A stretch of 13,996 bases of DNA from Candidatus Adlerbacteria bacterium (GTDB lineage: Bacteria > Patescibacteriota > Minisyncoccia > Phycocordibacterales > SBAW01): positions 1 to 13,996 of the forward strand of contig CAIMFR010000022.1 of NCBI GenBank assembly GCA_903840375.1. The letters run 5' to 3'. Each line of letters opens with the position of its first letter. The stretch's first letter is position 1. The notes beneath the pieces are model-generated. The model was not told where the DNA came from. It did not search any database and saw only the letters and a program-made list of their open reading frames with translations. Positions 1 through 5,427 of this stretch are shown in pieces. A program made the position numbers and the translations under genes.

Positions 1-354
1 GGCTTCATACGGATTGAAATATTTGCAGGAAAATATGTCGATGTACGCCGCGTTTGCAATTTTTTCATCGAAGTGTGCCGAGATGCACGATGTCTCAATA
101 AATTGGAACATTGAATATCCTTCAAGCTCGCCGTCGCCAAAGCGTTCGATGTGGCACGGGCCATGGCGCTTCATACCGATGCGCTCGCATAGTTCAAGAA
201 CGAACTGCTTGATCTTTTCCGGATCTCGTATGGCGTCCGGGTTGCACTGATGCAGGTCTATTGATGCAGACAGACCCCAGGCTTTCTGTTCACCATATGC
301 GTGTTCGAGTTCTTCACTGGTCGAAAACGTAACGTGAGATTTTGCTGTTTGCAT
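1..354 (-). CDS. SpeD-like pyruvoyl-dependent decarboxylase, probably arginine/ornithine type (partial, 3' end outside window)
   Basis: The first 118 residues are visible; the gene runs off the left edge. It belongs to the S-adenosylmethionine decarboxylase class 1 fold. The segment GELEGYSMFQFIETSCISAH leads into AAYIDIFSC. Ser89 is the likely self-cleavage residue that becomes the pyruvoyl group, with His94 and Cys110 at spacings matching the classical Ser-His-Cys triad. The canonical SHxTIHTWPE motif of true AdoMet decarboxylases is replaced by SCISAHFDE. The IETS...HF...YIDIFSC pattern is the one I associate with SpeD homologues described as neofunctionalised to L-arginine or L-ornithine decarboxylases. 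An agmatinase nearby favours arginine, giving agmatine. The start at 354 is the only ATG at the family N-terminus; I see no SD. A TATAGT on the minus strand at 390-395 could be a -10. Family call is firm; substrate is inferred. Confidence 0.85.
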   Translation of the reverse strand, partial: MQTAKSHVTFSTSEELEHAYGEQKAWGLSASIDLHQCNPDAIRDPEKIKQFVLELCERIGMKRHGPCHIERFGDGELEGYSMFQFIETSCISAHFDEKIANAAYIDIFSCKYFNPYEA

Positions 355-726
355 TTCTGATGATTGCGTTAATTGCTGACAAGAGTATCACTATATTAAA
401 GCCTGTGTGTGGAGACGCAAGTGTTTGCAACTGCACACTGTGCATAATGTTAGAAAATGGCCCGCGGTTTTGCATAATGACAAATTTTATCTACCACGTC
501 GAAACCAGACAAAACTCCAGCCTGGGGCTTGGTTTCTGGGTGGCGCTGTACAGATTTTTACTCCTATTCTTGATTCGCTGGTAGCGACTCTGGAACGGGA
601 GGCGGGAATATCCTTCGACAAAACACGATTCGAATGGATAGCGCAAAACCGTTATCTATCTCGTAGGATCGGTCACAACTCAAAATTTTGTCGACACAAA
701 ATTTCGGTCGCGACCCCGCCTCGGCA

Positions 727-744
727 TTGCGCCTGCTGGCGCAA
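727..744. repeat. GC-rich perfect hairpin, REP-like
   Basis: TTGCGCC (727-733), a 4-nt loop and GGCGCAA (738-744) form a perfect 7-bp stem. It is flanked by further GC-rich partly complementary sequence. There is no T-run, so it is not a typical terminator. It may be a copy of an extragenic palindrome; only one copy is visible in this window. Confidence 0.45.
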
Positions 745-758
745 TATTGCCTCCGGCT

Positions 759-844
759 TTCGATCCCTAGAGCGCGCTACAAAACAAATAGAAGTCCCTC
801 TTTTAGAGGGACTTCTTAGTTTTGTGCGCGCTCTAGGGATCGAA
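759..844. repeat. Large imperfect inverted repeat including a second copy of the tRNA-Ile 3' end
   Basis: The arms are 759-800 and 806-844. Both contain TTCGATCCCTAGAGCGCGC, then (T)ACAAAAC, then AGAAGTCCCTC, read towards the 5-nt centre TTTTA. The right arm is the T-loop-to-acceptor part of tRNA-Ile; the left arm is the same sequence in opposite orientation. Small indels distinguish the arms (TAC versus AC, AAAT versus TA). Confidence 0.85.
786..820 (-). terminator. Intrinsic terminator after tRNA-Ile, possibly bidirectional
   Basis: AGAAGTCCCTC (790-800) pairs perfectly over 11 bp with 806-816 around a TTTTA loop. On the minus strand, just past the tRNA 3' end, the stem is followed by a T-rich tract (ATTTGTTTTG). 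On the plus strand it is followed by TAGTTTTG. This centre is the core of the larger inverted repeat. Confidence 0.7.
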
Positions 845-897
845 CCTAGGACCTTTCGAGTATCAGTCGAATGCTCTACCAACTGAGCTAAGCGCGC
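825..897 (-). tRNA. tRNA-Ile (GAU)
   Basis: A 73-nt cloverleaf reads on the minus strand. The acceptor is GCGCGCT paired with AGCGCGC, discriminator A. The D arm is GCTC-AGTTGGTA-GAGC. The anticodon stem is TTCGA/TCGAA with loop CTGATAC (anticodon GAT). The variable loop is AGGTC and the T arm is CTAGG-TTCGATC-CCTAG. No 3' CCA is encoded (CAA follows the discriminator), so a CCA-adding enzyme is needed. Confidence 0.95.
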
Positions 898-959
898 ATT
901 TCTCGTACAGAGTTGATACTACCAAAAATAATGGTATTAGCCAATCGGTGTCGTTCGTG

Positions 960-987
960 CTGAAAAAATTCTAAAGTAGTATATACT
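960..987 (+). promoter_or_regulatory. Putative promoter of the DHS-like gene
   Basis: The -10 TATACT (982-987) lies 16 nt after CTGAAA (960-965, 4/6 match to -35). The -10 is embedded in the palindrome AGTATATACT (978-987), which reads as TATACT on both strands, so it could also fire leftward towards tRNA-Ile. The expected transcript start near 994 gives a leader of about 30 nt with the SD AAGGA. Confidence 0.55.
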
Positions 988-1025
988 TCGTATCTAGTTT
1001 TATTAACAGAATGATAAGGAAAGAT

Positions 1026-2045
1026 ATGGCACAGAATCTCCCGACACTGGAATTCGTCCTCAAGAATTACAAGAATTTTAATTCTCGCGCATTGCGTGAT
1101 GCGACCATCGCTTATTGGCGGCACACGGAGCGTGGTGGAAAAATGTTTTGGGCTGTTGGTGGTGCGATGTCCTCGGCACGACTTGGTATCACGCTTGCTC
1201 CGGCGATTCGCGCAGGACTTATTAGCGGCATGTCCGTGACCGGTGCCAATCTTGAAGAGTCACTGTTCCGCCTTGTGGCGCATAGTCATTACAAAGATTT
1301 CACCGACTATCGCTATTTTTCAAAAGAAGACGACACCAAGATCTTGGAAGATAGAATGCGCCGTGTGACCGACACGAGTATTCCGGAGGATGAAGCATTC
1401 CGAGCCGTCGAGAAATACATCGTTCCGGTGTGGAAAAAGGCGACCGCGAAAGGGACGCGCAAGTTCTGGCACGAATATTTTTACAATCTCATCCAGTCTT
1501 TGGATAAGAAAATATATGACGGAGATCCGTCCGAGTGCTGGCTGCTCGCCGCTGCCGAAAATAATATCCCAATTGTCGTGCCGGGTTATGAAGATTCCAC
1601 ATTCGGAAATATCTTCGCTTCATATGTGAAGACCGGCGAATGTTCAGCTTCCATCGCGAAGTCCGGCATCGAATACATGGCCGCGTTCTACGATCAGTAT
1701 CGCAAGCTCTCGGAAGGGGAAGGTGTCGGCTTTTTTCAAATAGGCGGCGGCATCTCCGGCGATTTCCCGATATGTGTCGTGCCGTCGATCAAATATGACT
1801 TGAACAAGCCCGTGAAGCCGTGGGCATATTTCTGTCAGATTTCCGATTCGACAACATCATACGGCTCATACTCCGGCGCAACGCCGAATGAAAAAATAAC
1901 GTGGGATAAGCTCACCAAAGACACGCCGATGTTCGTGGTGGAGTCCGATGCGACCATTGTCGCACCGATCATGCTCACCGCGCTGCTGGAGTGCAAGGCA
2001 CATCCGAAAGAGGCGAACAAGATGATAGCGAAGCTCACTGCGTAA
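1026..2045 (+). CDS. Deoxyhypusine synthase-family protein, probable homospermidine synthase-like
   Basis: A 339-residue protein covering essentially the whole DHS fold (PF01916). Visible hallmarks are VTGANLEESLF (NAD/substrate region near the N-terminus), a central NNIPIVVPGYEDSTFG block equivalent to the HIPVFSPALTDGS region of eukaryotic DHS, the glycine-rich FFQIGGGISGDFP, SYGSYSGATP, and EKITWDKL. EKITWDKL matches EAVSWGKI of DHS, so Lys295 is the likely imine-forming catalytic lysine. DHS transfers an NAD-dependent aminobutyl group from spermidine to eIF5A. Bacteria have no eIF5A, so a small-molecule acceptor such as putrescine, giving homospermidine, is more likely. The start at 1026 is preferred over 1011 because AAGGA lies 5 nt upstream. 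Its stop overlaps the convergent agmatinase by 11 bp. Family is sure, substrate inferred. Confidence 0.88.
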   Translation: MAQNLPTLEFVLKNYKNFNSRALRDATIAYWRHTERGGKMFWAVGGAMSSARLGITLAPAIRAGLISGMSVTGANLEESLFRLVAHSHYKDFTDYRYFSKEDDTKILEDRMRRVTDTSIPEDEAFRAVEKYIVPVWKKATAKGTRKFWHEYFYNLIQSLDKKIYDGDPSECWLLAAAENNIPIVVPGYEDSTFGNIFASYVKTGECSASIAKSGIEYMAAFYDQYRKLSEGEGVGFFQIGGGISGDFPICVVPSIKYDLNKPVKPWAYFCQISDSTTSYGSYSGATPNEKITWDKLTKDTPMFVVESDATIVAPIMLTALLECKAHPKEANKMIAKLTA

Positions 2046-2949
2046 ATCTGTTGGAGAATTTTTGTGCGATGATCGTGTAGAAAAGTTGCGCCGCGCCGTA
2101 CTCGGTGAGCACCGAGTCGCGCATCGGTGACACTTCTACAATGTCCGCACCGACAAGATTTTTCTCCGCTATCGTTTTGGTCATAAGTTCTATGCCGTAC
2201 CACCATTCCAACCCTCCTTGTACCGGCGTGCCCGTGCCCGGCATGACAGACGGGTCGAAACCGTCTACGTCGATGGAGATGTAAACATTCTTCGTTTTTA
2301 TCGCTCGAAGAATATTGGTGATTGGCGAGACTGGTTTTCCGGCGAGACCCCATTCGAATACGGTCACATTGTTTTTTGGGTTCGAGAAATATTCATACTC
2401 GTCGCGCGAATAGGTACGTATGCCAACTTGCACTATCGGGTAGCCGAGCTCACTTGCGCGGCGCATGACGCACGAATGCGCGTACCTCGACGGCTTGGCG
2501 GAATAATCGGAGTCGTCGTCGCGCATGTCGCTGTGCGCGTCGATGTGGAGGATGGTAGTCTCTTCCGGCTTGGTGGTTTCTGCGAGTGCCTGCAGAAGTC
2601 CGAGCGACACCGAATGCTCGCCGCCGAGCAAGAATACAAACGCGCCGCCGCCGAGCCGTTTTTTACTTTCGCCGGTAATCTTCGCAAGTGCTTTTTCCGG
2701 CGAGAGAGTATTGATGTTAGGAATATTTTTGTATGCGATGGAGATATGTTCTGCCGGCTCGCTCTTGAATGTTCGGTCGAAAAACTCCAGTTTATTTTCA
2801 AGGCATTTCACGATTGTCGCAGGGCCGTTCACCGTACCTTTGCGCGATGACGCTGTCTTTTCATACCCCGCACCGAGGATGACCACGTCCGCTTCGGATA
2901 TTTTTTTAGTGTTAATGATGCCGCACATAACTTTCTGTTGTTTTTTCAT
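2035..2949 (-). CDS. speB: Agmatinase (ureohydrolase family)
   Basis: A 304-residue arginase/agmatinase-fold enzyme that would hydrolyse agmatine to putrescine and urea. Metal-binding motifs of the binuclear manganese site are intact: GGEHS (109-113), DAHSD (137-141) and SIDVDGFDPSVMPGTGTP (Asp227, Asp229 and neighbours). EVSPMRD follows near 272. The YAHSCVMRRASE block is the agmatinase-type substrate region rather than the arginase type. ATG at 2949 gives a normal length. ATG at 2928 (297 aa) is an alternative; neither has a clear SD. In-frame codons further upstream lie inside tRNA-Leu and are excluded. It is convergent with and overlaps the DHS-like gene. With the SpeD-like gene it suggests an arginine-agmatine-putrescine route. 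Confidence 0.9.
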   Translation of the reverse strand: MKKQQKVMCGIINTKKISEADVVILGAGYEKTASSRKGTVNGPATIVKCLENKLEFFDRTFKSEPAEHISIAYKNIPNINTLSPEKALAKITGESKKRLGGGAFVFLLGGEHSVSLGLLQALAETTKPEETTILHIDAHSDMRDDDSDYSAKPSRYAHSCVMRRASELGYPIVQVGIRTYSRDEYEYFSNPKNNVTVFEWGLAGKPVSPITNILRAIKTKNVYISIDVDGFDPSVMPGTGTPVQGGLEWWYGIELMTKTIAEKNLVGADIVEVSPMRDSVLTEYGAAQLFYTIIAQKFSNRFTQ

Positions 2950-2982
2950 TGGTTTATGTAAGGTTTCGTAATTTACACGCGT

Positions 2983-2992
2983 AGTATATACT
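2983..2992. promoter_or_regulatory. Palindromic -10 element between agmatinase and tRNA-Leu
   Basis: AGTATATACT reads as TATACT on both strands. Leftward it would start transcription about 30 nt before the agmatinase ATG. Rightward it would start about 7 nt before tRNA-Leu. No good -35 is seen in either direction. The 13-mer GTAGTATATACTT (2981-2993) is identical to 976-988 upstream of the DHS-like gene. Confidence 0.5.
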
Positions 2993-3005
2993 TTCAAATT
3001 GGTAA

Positions 3006-3087
3006 GGGCACGTGGCGGAACTGGTATACGCGTACGTCTCAGAAGCGTATCCCGTAAGGGTTGGGAGTTCAAATCTCCCCGTGCCCA
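3006..3087 (+). tRNA. tRNA-Leu (CAG)
   Basis: An 82-nt class II tRNA. The acceptor is GGGCACG/CGTGCCC, discriminator A. The anticodon stem is TACGT/GCGTA (one G-U pair) with loop CTCAGAA (anticodon CAG). The long variable arm is built from TCCCGTAAGGG. The T arm is GGGAG-TTCAAAT-CTCCC. No CCA is encoded. The next ORF starts 2 nt after the discriminator base. Confidence 0.94.
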
Positions 3088-3089
3088 CA

Positions 3090-3389
3090 ATGAATGAACA
3101 AAAGTCTATCGGCGTGTTTGATTCCGGGTTTGATGGTTTATCTATCCTGAAAGAGATCATCGGCGACGATGTTCGAATAATTTCCGAAGGTGCGATAGTC
3201 GCAAAAAAGTTGGAAGATTATTTGGTGCGACATGTCGACCTGGCGTCACGTTTGTCACTACAGTCGCACTGTATTTTTTATACCACCGACACATCAGATA
3301 GATTCCAAAAACTTGGATCGCAGTTTTTCGGTAAACAGATTGTTCCCGTTCACATATCCTTGCTCGTGCAGAAGCAACTTTTATTGTGA
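3090..3389 (+). pseudogene. murI: Glutamate racemase remnant with in-frame internal deletion
   Basis: A 99-residue ORF. The N-terminus carries IGVFDSGFDGLSILKEI, the first strand and Asp motif of glutamate racemase. It continues directly into VRIISEGAIVAKKLEDYL and FYTTDTSDRFQKLGSQFFG, which match the C-terminal part of the family. Intact MurI is about 260-270 residues, so roughly 150-170 central residues are missing. That segment includes both catalytic cysteine motifs (CNTA and GCTHY). The reading frame is open across the junction, so this is a deletion rather than a frameshift. Racemase activity is not expected. Either the gene is decaying or a short leftover domain is retained. The ATG lies 2 nt after tRNA-Leu, so there is no room for an SD. 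Confidence 0.75.
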
Positions 3390-3390
3390 A

Positions 3391-3426
3391 TAAAAAATAC
3401 GCCCCAACGATAAATGTGTTGAGGCG
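3391..3426 (-). terminator. Intrinsic terminator of the 3435-3839 gene
   Basis: On the minus strand CGCCTCAAC (3426-3418) pairs with GTTGGGGCG (3408-3400), with one mismatch, and is followed by TATTTTTTATTC. The plus direction has no T-run. It lies directly downstream of the minus-strand gene and just after the murI remnant stop. Confidence 0.75.
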
Positions 3427-3434
3427 GTCGAGTG

Positions 3435-3839
3435 TCATTGCACGGTTTTAGTTCCTGGATGGTGGAGGGTTGTCGGGTTGATGTCCGGACGAGGGGTTCT
3501 CGGAAATTTAAGAGGTATTATCTTGTCGCTTCCGTTCCCGCCCTCTACTCGACGGCCATCTTCATGCACCCAGAAAAAATCACCTCTGATGATATCGGAT
3601 ACCAGTGTTCCATCTATCACAGGCATCTCTTCGTCCATGTCGCCGGTATCTCCAATCACAGAAATGCCGCCGTCATTCCAGACGGGAAATATATACGTTT
3701 TTCCACCTGGAATAGGTTTGAGTGCAAAACCGATGGTTCCGTCCAACTTGAGCACGAACCCCATACTCATGTCTCCGAGCCGAGATTCCCCAATAACAGG
3801 AGTGTCGGGAGCAAATAAGCGGTTAATAGGAACTTTCAT
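3435..3839 (-). CDS. Hypothetical protein, 134 aa
   Basis: I do not recognise this protein. It is probably cytoplasmic, with no signal peptide or membrane segment. The sequence alternates short hydrophobic strands with glycine, aspartate and proline turns (for example GFVLKLDG, GGISVIGDTGDMDEEMPVID), suggesting a small beta-rich fold. The last 30 residues are proline-rich and probably disordered. It looks like a real gene. AAGGA lies 8 nt before ATG 3839, a well-formed promoter lies at 3877-3905, and a terminator follows the stop. It is therefore a single-gene transcription unit between the murI remnant and the Mur ligase; its role is unknown. Confidence 0.7.
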   Translation of the reverse strand: MKVPINRLFAPDTPVIGESRLGDMSMGFVLKLDGTIGFALKPIPGGKTYIFPVWNDGGISVIGDTGDMDEEMPVIDGTLVSDIIRGDFFWVHEDGRRVEGGNGSDKIIPLKFPRTPRPDINPTTLHHPGTKTVQ

Positions 3840-3876
3840 TACGGTATTCCTTCCAAACTGAGTAGCTTCCGTTCAA

Positions 3877-3905
3877 ACTATATCGCCGCAGACAATCGGT
3901 TGCAA
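3877..3905 (-). promoter_or_regulatory. Promoter of the 134-aa hypothetical gene
   Basis: On the minus strand TTGCAA (3905-3900) is followed by a 17-nt spacer and TATAGT (3882-3877). The hexamers have good sigma70-type matches and ideal spacing. It sits just after the Mur ligase stop. The leader includes the SD AAGGA. Confidence 0.65.
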
Positions 3906-3922
3906 TTGACGTGCTGCACTTT

Positions 3923-5347
3923 TTATTTAGGAAACTTTTTCTCAGCCATGAGCGGAATCGACTCGACGAGTCCGCCAAGCGGGCCTGACGAAAGCAGCAA
4001 GACACTGTCGTTCTCTTGTAGGTCGCTTTCAAGCTGTGCAAGCAACTGTTCCGGTTCGGAGATAGGTGTCGCCGGAACTCCGGATGCGCGCACTCGGTCG
4101 GCTATCTCGTCTGTCGAAAGCTGTGTTTCCTTGCCGTCGTGCGGTGCGGTGAAAATGTACACGTGTGACACTCCTTCGAATACATCATCGTATTGATGAA
4201 GTGCCTCGCGATGTCGCCAGCTTATGGTATTCGGCTCAAATATTACGAGTAAGCGTCGACTCGGGAAATGGCGTTTCATTGCGGCAATCGCGCTCTTTGC
4301 TTTTTCATACGACGAGCCGAAGCCCTCGAAGATCGGAATACTCGTCTTGTCCGACTTGCGGTCGAGACGGCGCTTGAGCCCCTTGAACGAAGCGACTGCG
4401 TTTGCGAATTGTCCCGGCGTGACGAGTCTTTGCGAGAAGAGAAACGCGGCGACTCCGACGACATTTTGGATGCTATGTTCGCCGAGCTGCGACATCTCGA
4501 CTCGCACCACGGACGCATCGTTATGGGCGATCTCGAAAGATGTGCGTTCGCCCCAAACGATATTCGCAGCATGGAATTCTCCATCATGCACGCCGTAAGT
4601 AATGGCTGGGCGATCTAGTCGAGATAAAAATTCGCCACTCAATGCGCCTTCCGTGCAGACGACCCTCGTCGCGCCTTGCGGTGTTATGTTCGCAAGTTCC
4701 TCGAATGGTTTTATGTAATCCTCCGGCGTTGGGAAAATGTTGAAATGGTCGTGCGCGAGTGGCGTGATAAGCAAGTGCGACGGATGCATGAGTAGAAATT
4801 TGGAACGTCGGTCTGTGTTGGATGCCGGATACTCATCACCCTCCATGACAAACAAATCTCCCTTGCCGAGTTTAGCATTGGTCGCTGGTGAGATGGGGAC
4901 TGCGCCGATGAAAAATGACGGGTCGAGTTTTGCTTCGATGAGGATGTGCGAGAGTAGTGCTGCGCAGGTCGATTTGCCATAACTTCCGGCGACAATGATA
5001 TTTTCTTTTCCCTCCGAAAGGTCGGCGAGTACTTCGGGGAAAGACAGGATCTTTTTGCCGCTTGCGTATGCGGCTCGAACTTCCGCATTGGTCTCCGGCA
5101 CAAGTTTTGCATTTTTGCCAATGACGATGAGGTCTGCGTCGGTGGAAATATTTTCCGACGCATACGGTGTCGTATATGAAATTTTTTCCTGCTCAAGTAG
5201 TGTTGAAATTGGCGGATAGACACCTTCGTCCGAGCCGGTGACAGATACACCTGCATCGCGCAAAAGCTTTGCCACGGCGCTCATTCCTGCACCGCCAATG
5301 CCTATGAAATGCGCCTTTTTGACATTTCCAATATCCATATATTTCAT
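3923..5347 (-). CDS. Mur ligase family protein (MurC/Mpl type)
   Basis: A 474-residue ATP-dependent Mur ligase. The N-terminal UDP-binding domain has HFIGIGGAGMS (about 13-23), as in MurC and Mpl. The P-loop is GSYGKST (121-127; GTHGKTT in typical MurC), followed by EGDEY (169-173), DRRSKF (179-184) and HDHFNIFPTPEDY (199-211). The EGDEY/RSKF/DH-IFP pattern resembles Mpl (murein tripeptide recycling ligase) as much as MurC. The third domain has FKGLKRRLDR (321-330), but the usual DDYAHHPTE is replaced by EGFGSSYEK (341-349), and HNxxN by HSIQN (291-295). It should join an amino acid or peptide to UDP-MurNAc or a related substrate; which one is uncertain. ATG 5347 or 5338 could be the start, and neither has an SD. 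A strong terminator lies just upstream, so it needs its own promoter. Confidence 0.85.
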   Translation of the reverse strand: MKYMDIGNVKKAHFIGIGGAGMSAVAKLLRDAGVSVTGSDEGVYPPISTLLEQEKISYTTPYASENISTDADLIVIGKNAKLVPETNAEVRAAYASGKKILSFPEVLADLSEGKENIIVAGSYGKSTCAALLSHILIEAKLDPSFFIGAVPISPATNAKLGKGDLFVMEGDEYPASNTDRRSKFLLMHPSHLLITPLAHDHFNIFPTPEDYIKPFEELANITPQGATRVVCTEGALSGEFLSRLDRPAITYGVHDGEFHAANIVWGERTSFEIAHNDASVVRVEMSQLGEHSIQNVVGVAAFLFSQRLVTPGQFANAVASFKGLKRRLDRKSDKTSIPIFEGFGSSYEKAKSAIAAMKRHFPSRRLLVIFEPNTISWRHREALHQYDDVFEGVSHVYIFTAPHDGKETQLSTDEIADRVRASGVPATPISEPEQLLAQLESDLQENDSVLLLSSGPLGGLVESIPLMAEKKFPK

Positions 5348-5377
5348 GGTAACACTCGCGAGGATATAAGGTAATAG

Positions 5378-5413
5378 GTAAAAAAACCGCCATTCTTTTT
5401 AGGAATGGCGGTT
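5378..5413 (-). terminator. Intrinsic terminator after the YfiH-like gene
   Basis: AACCGCCATTC (5385-5395) and its perfect complement GAATGGCGGTT (5403-5413) form an 11-bp stem with a 7-nt loop. On the minus strand it ends in a run of seven T, directly downstream of the YfiH-like gene stop (5428). Confidence 0.88.
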
Positions 5414-5427
5414 CTGATACGGGTTTT

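Larger units (their letters stand above)
355..824. other. Gene-poor intergenic stretch with inverted repeats
   Basis: About 470 bases lie between the SpeD-like gene and tRNA-Ile. ORFs here run into the antisense of the tRNA and match no protein family I recognise, so I call no gene. The right part holds a GC-rich perfect hairpin (727-744), the palindrome GGTCGCGACC (about 708-717), a direct repeat of CAAAATTT (681-688 and 697-704), and the left arm of the large inverted repeat shared with tRNA-Ile. The left part probably holds the SpeD-like promoter. A decayed gene or mobile-element remnant cannot be excluded. Confidence 0.5.

Noticed and set aside
501..536. Possible hairpin GAAACCA...TGGTTTC
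   Set aside because: The inner part pairs poorly and there is no T-run or neighbouring gene end, so it is not a supported terminator or RNA.
673..882. A 69-codon minus-strand ORF
   Set aside because: It is a translation of tRNA-Ile, its terminator and the palindromes.
407..886. A 159-codon plus-strand ORF upstream of the DHS-like gene
   Set aside because: Its last third is antisense to tRNA-Ile and crosses the inverted repeat; the rest matches no family and has no SD.
2218..2850. A 210-codon plus-strand ORF
   Set aside because: It is a frame shadow antisense to the well-supported agmatinase.
3012..3089. Upstream in-frame start for the murI remnant
   Set aside because: These codons are the tRNA-Leu gene; racemase similarity begins at ATG 3090.
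2950..3090. N-terminal extension of the agmatinase
   Set aside because: The extra codons lie within tRNA-Leu on the opposite strand and the promoter region; family homology begins after ATG 2949.
4711..5256. A 181-codon minus-strand ORF inside the Mur ligase
   Set aside because: It is an alternative frame of the Mur ligase, with low-complexity Ser/Arg content.
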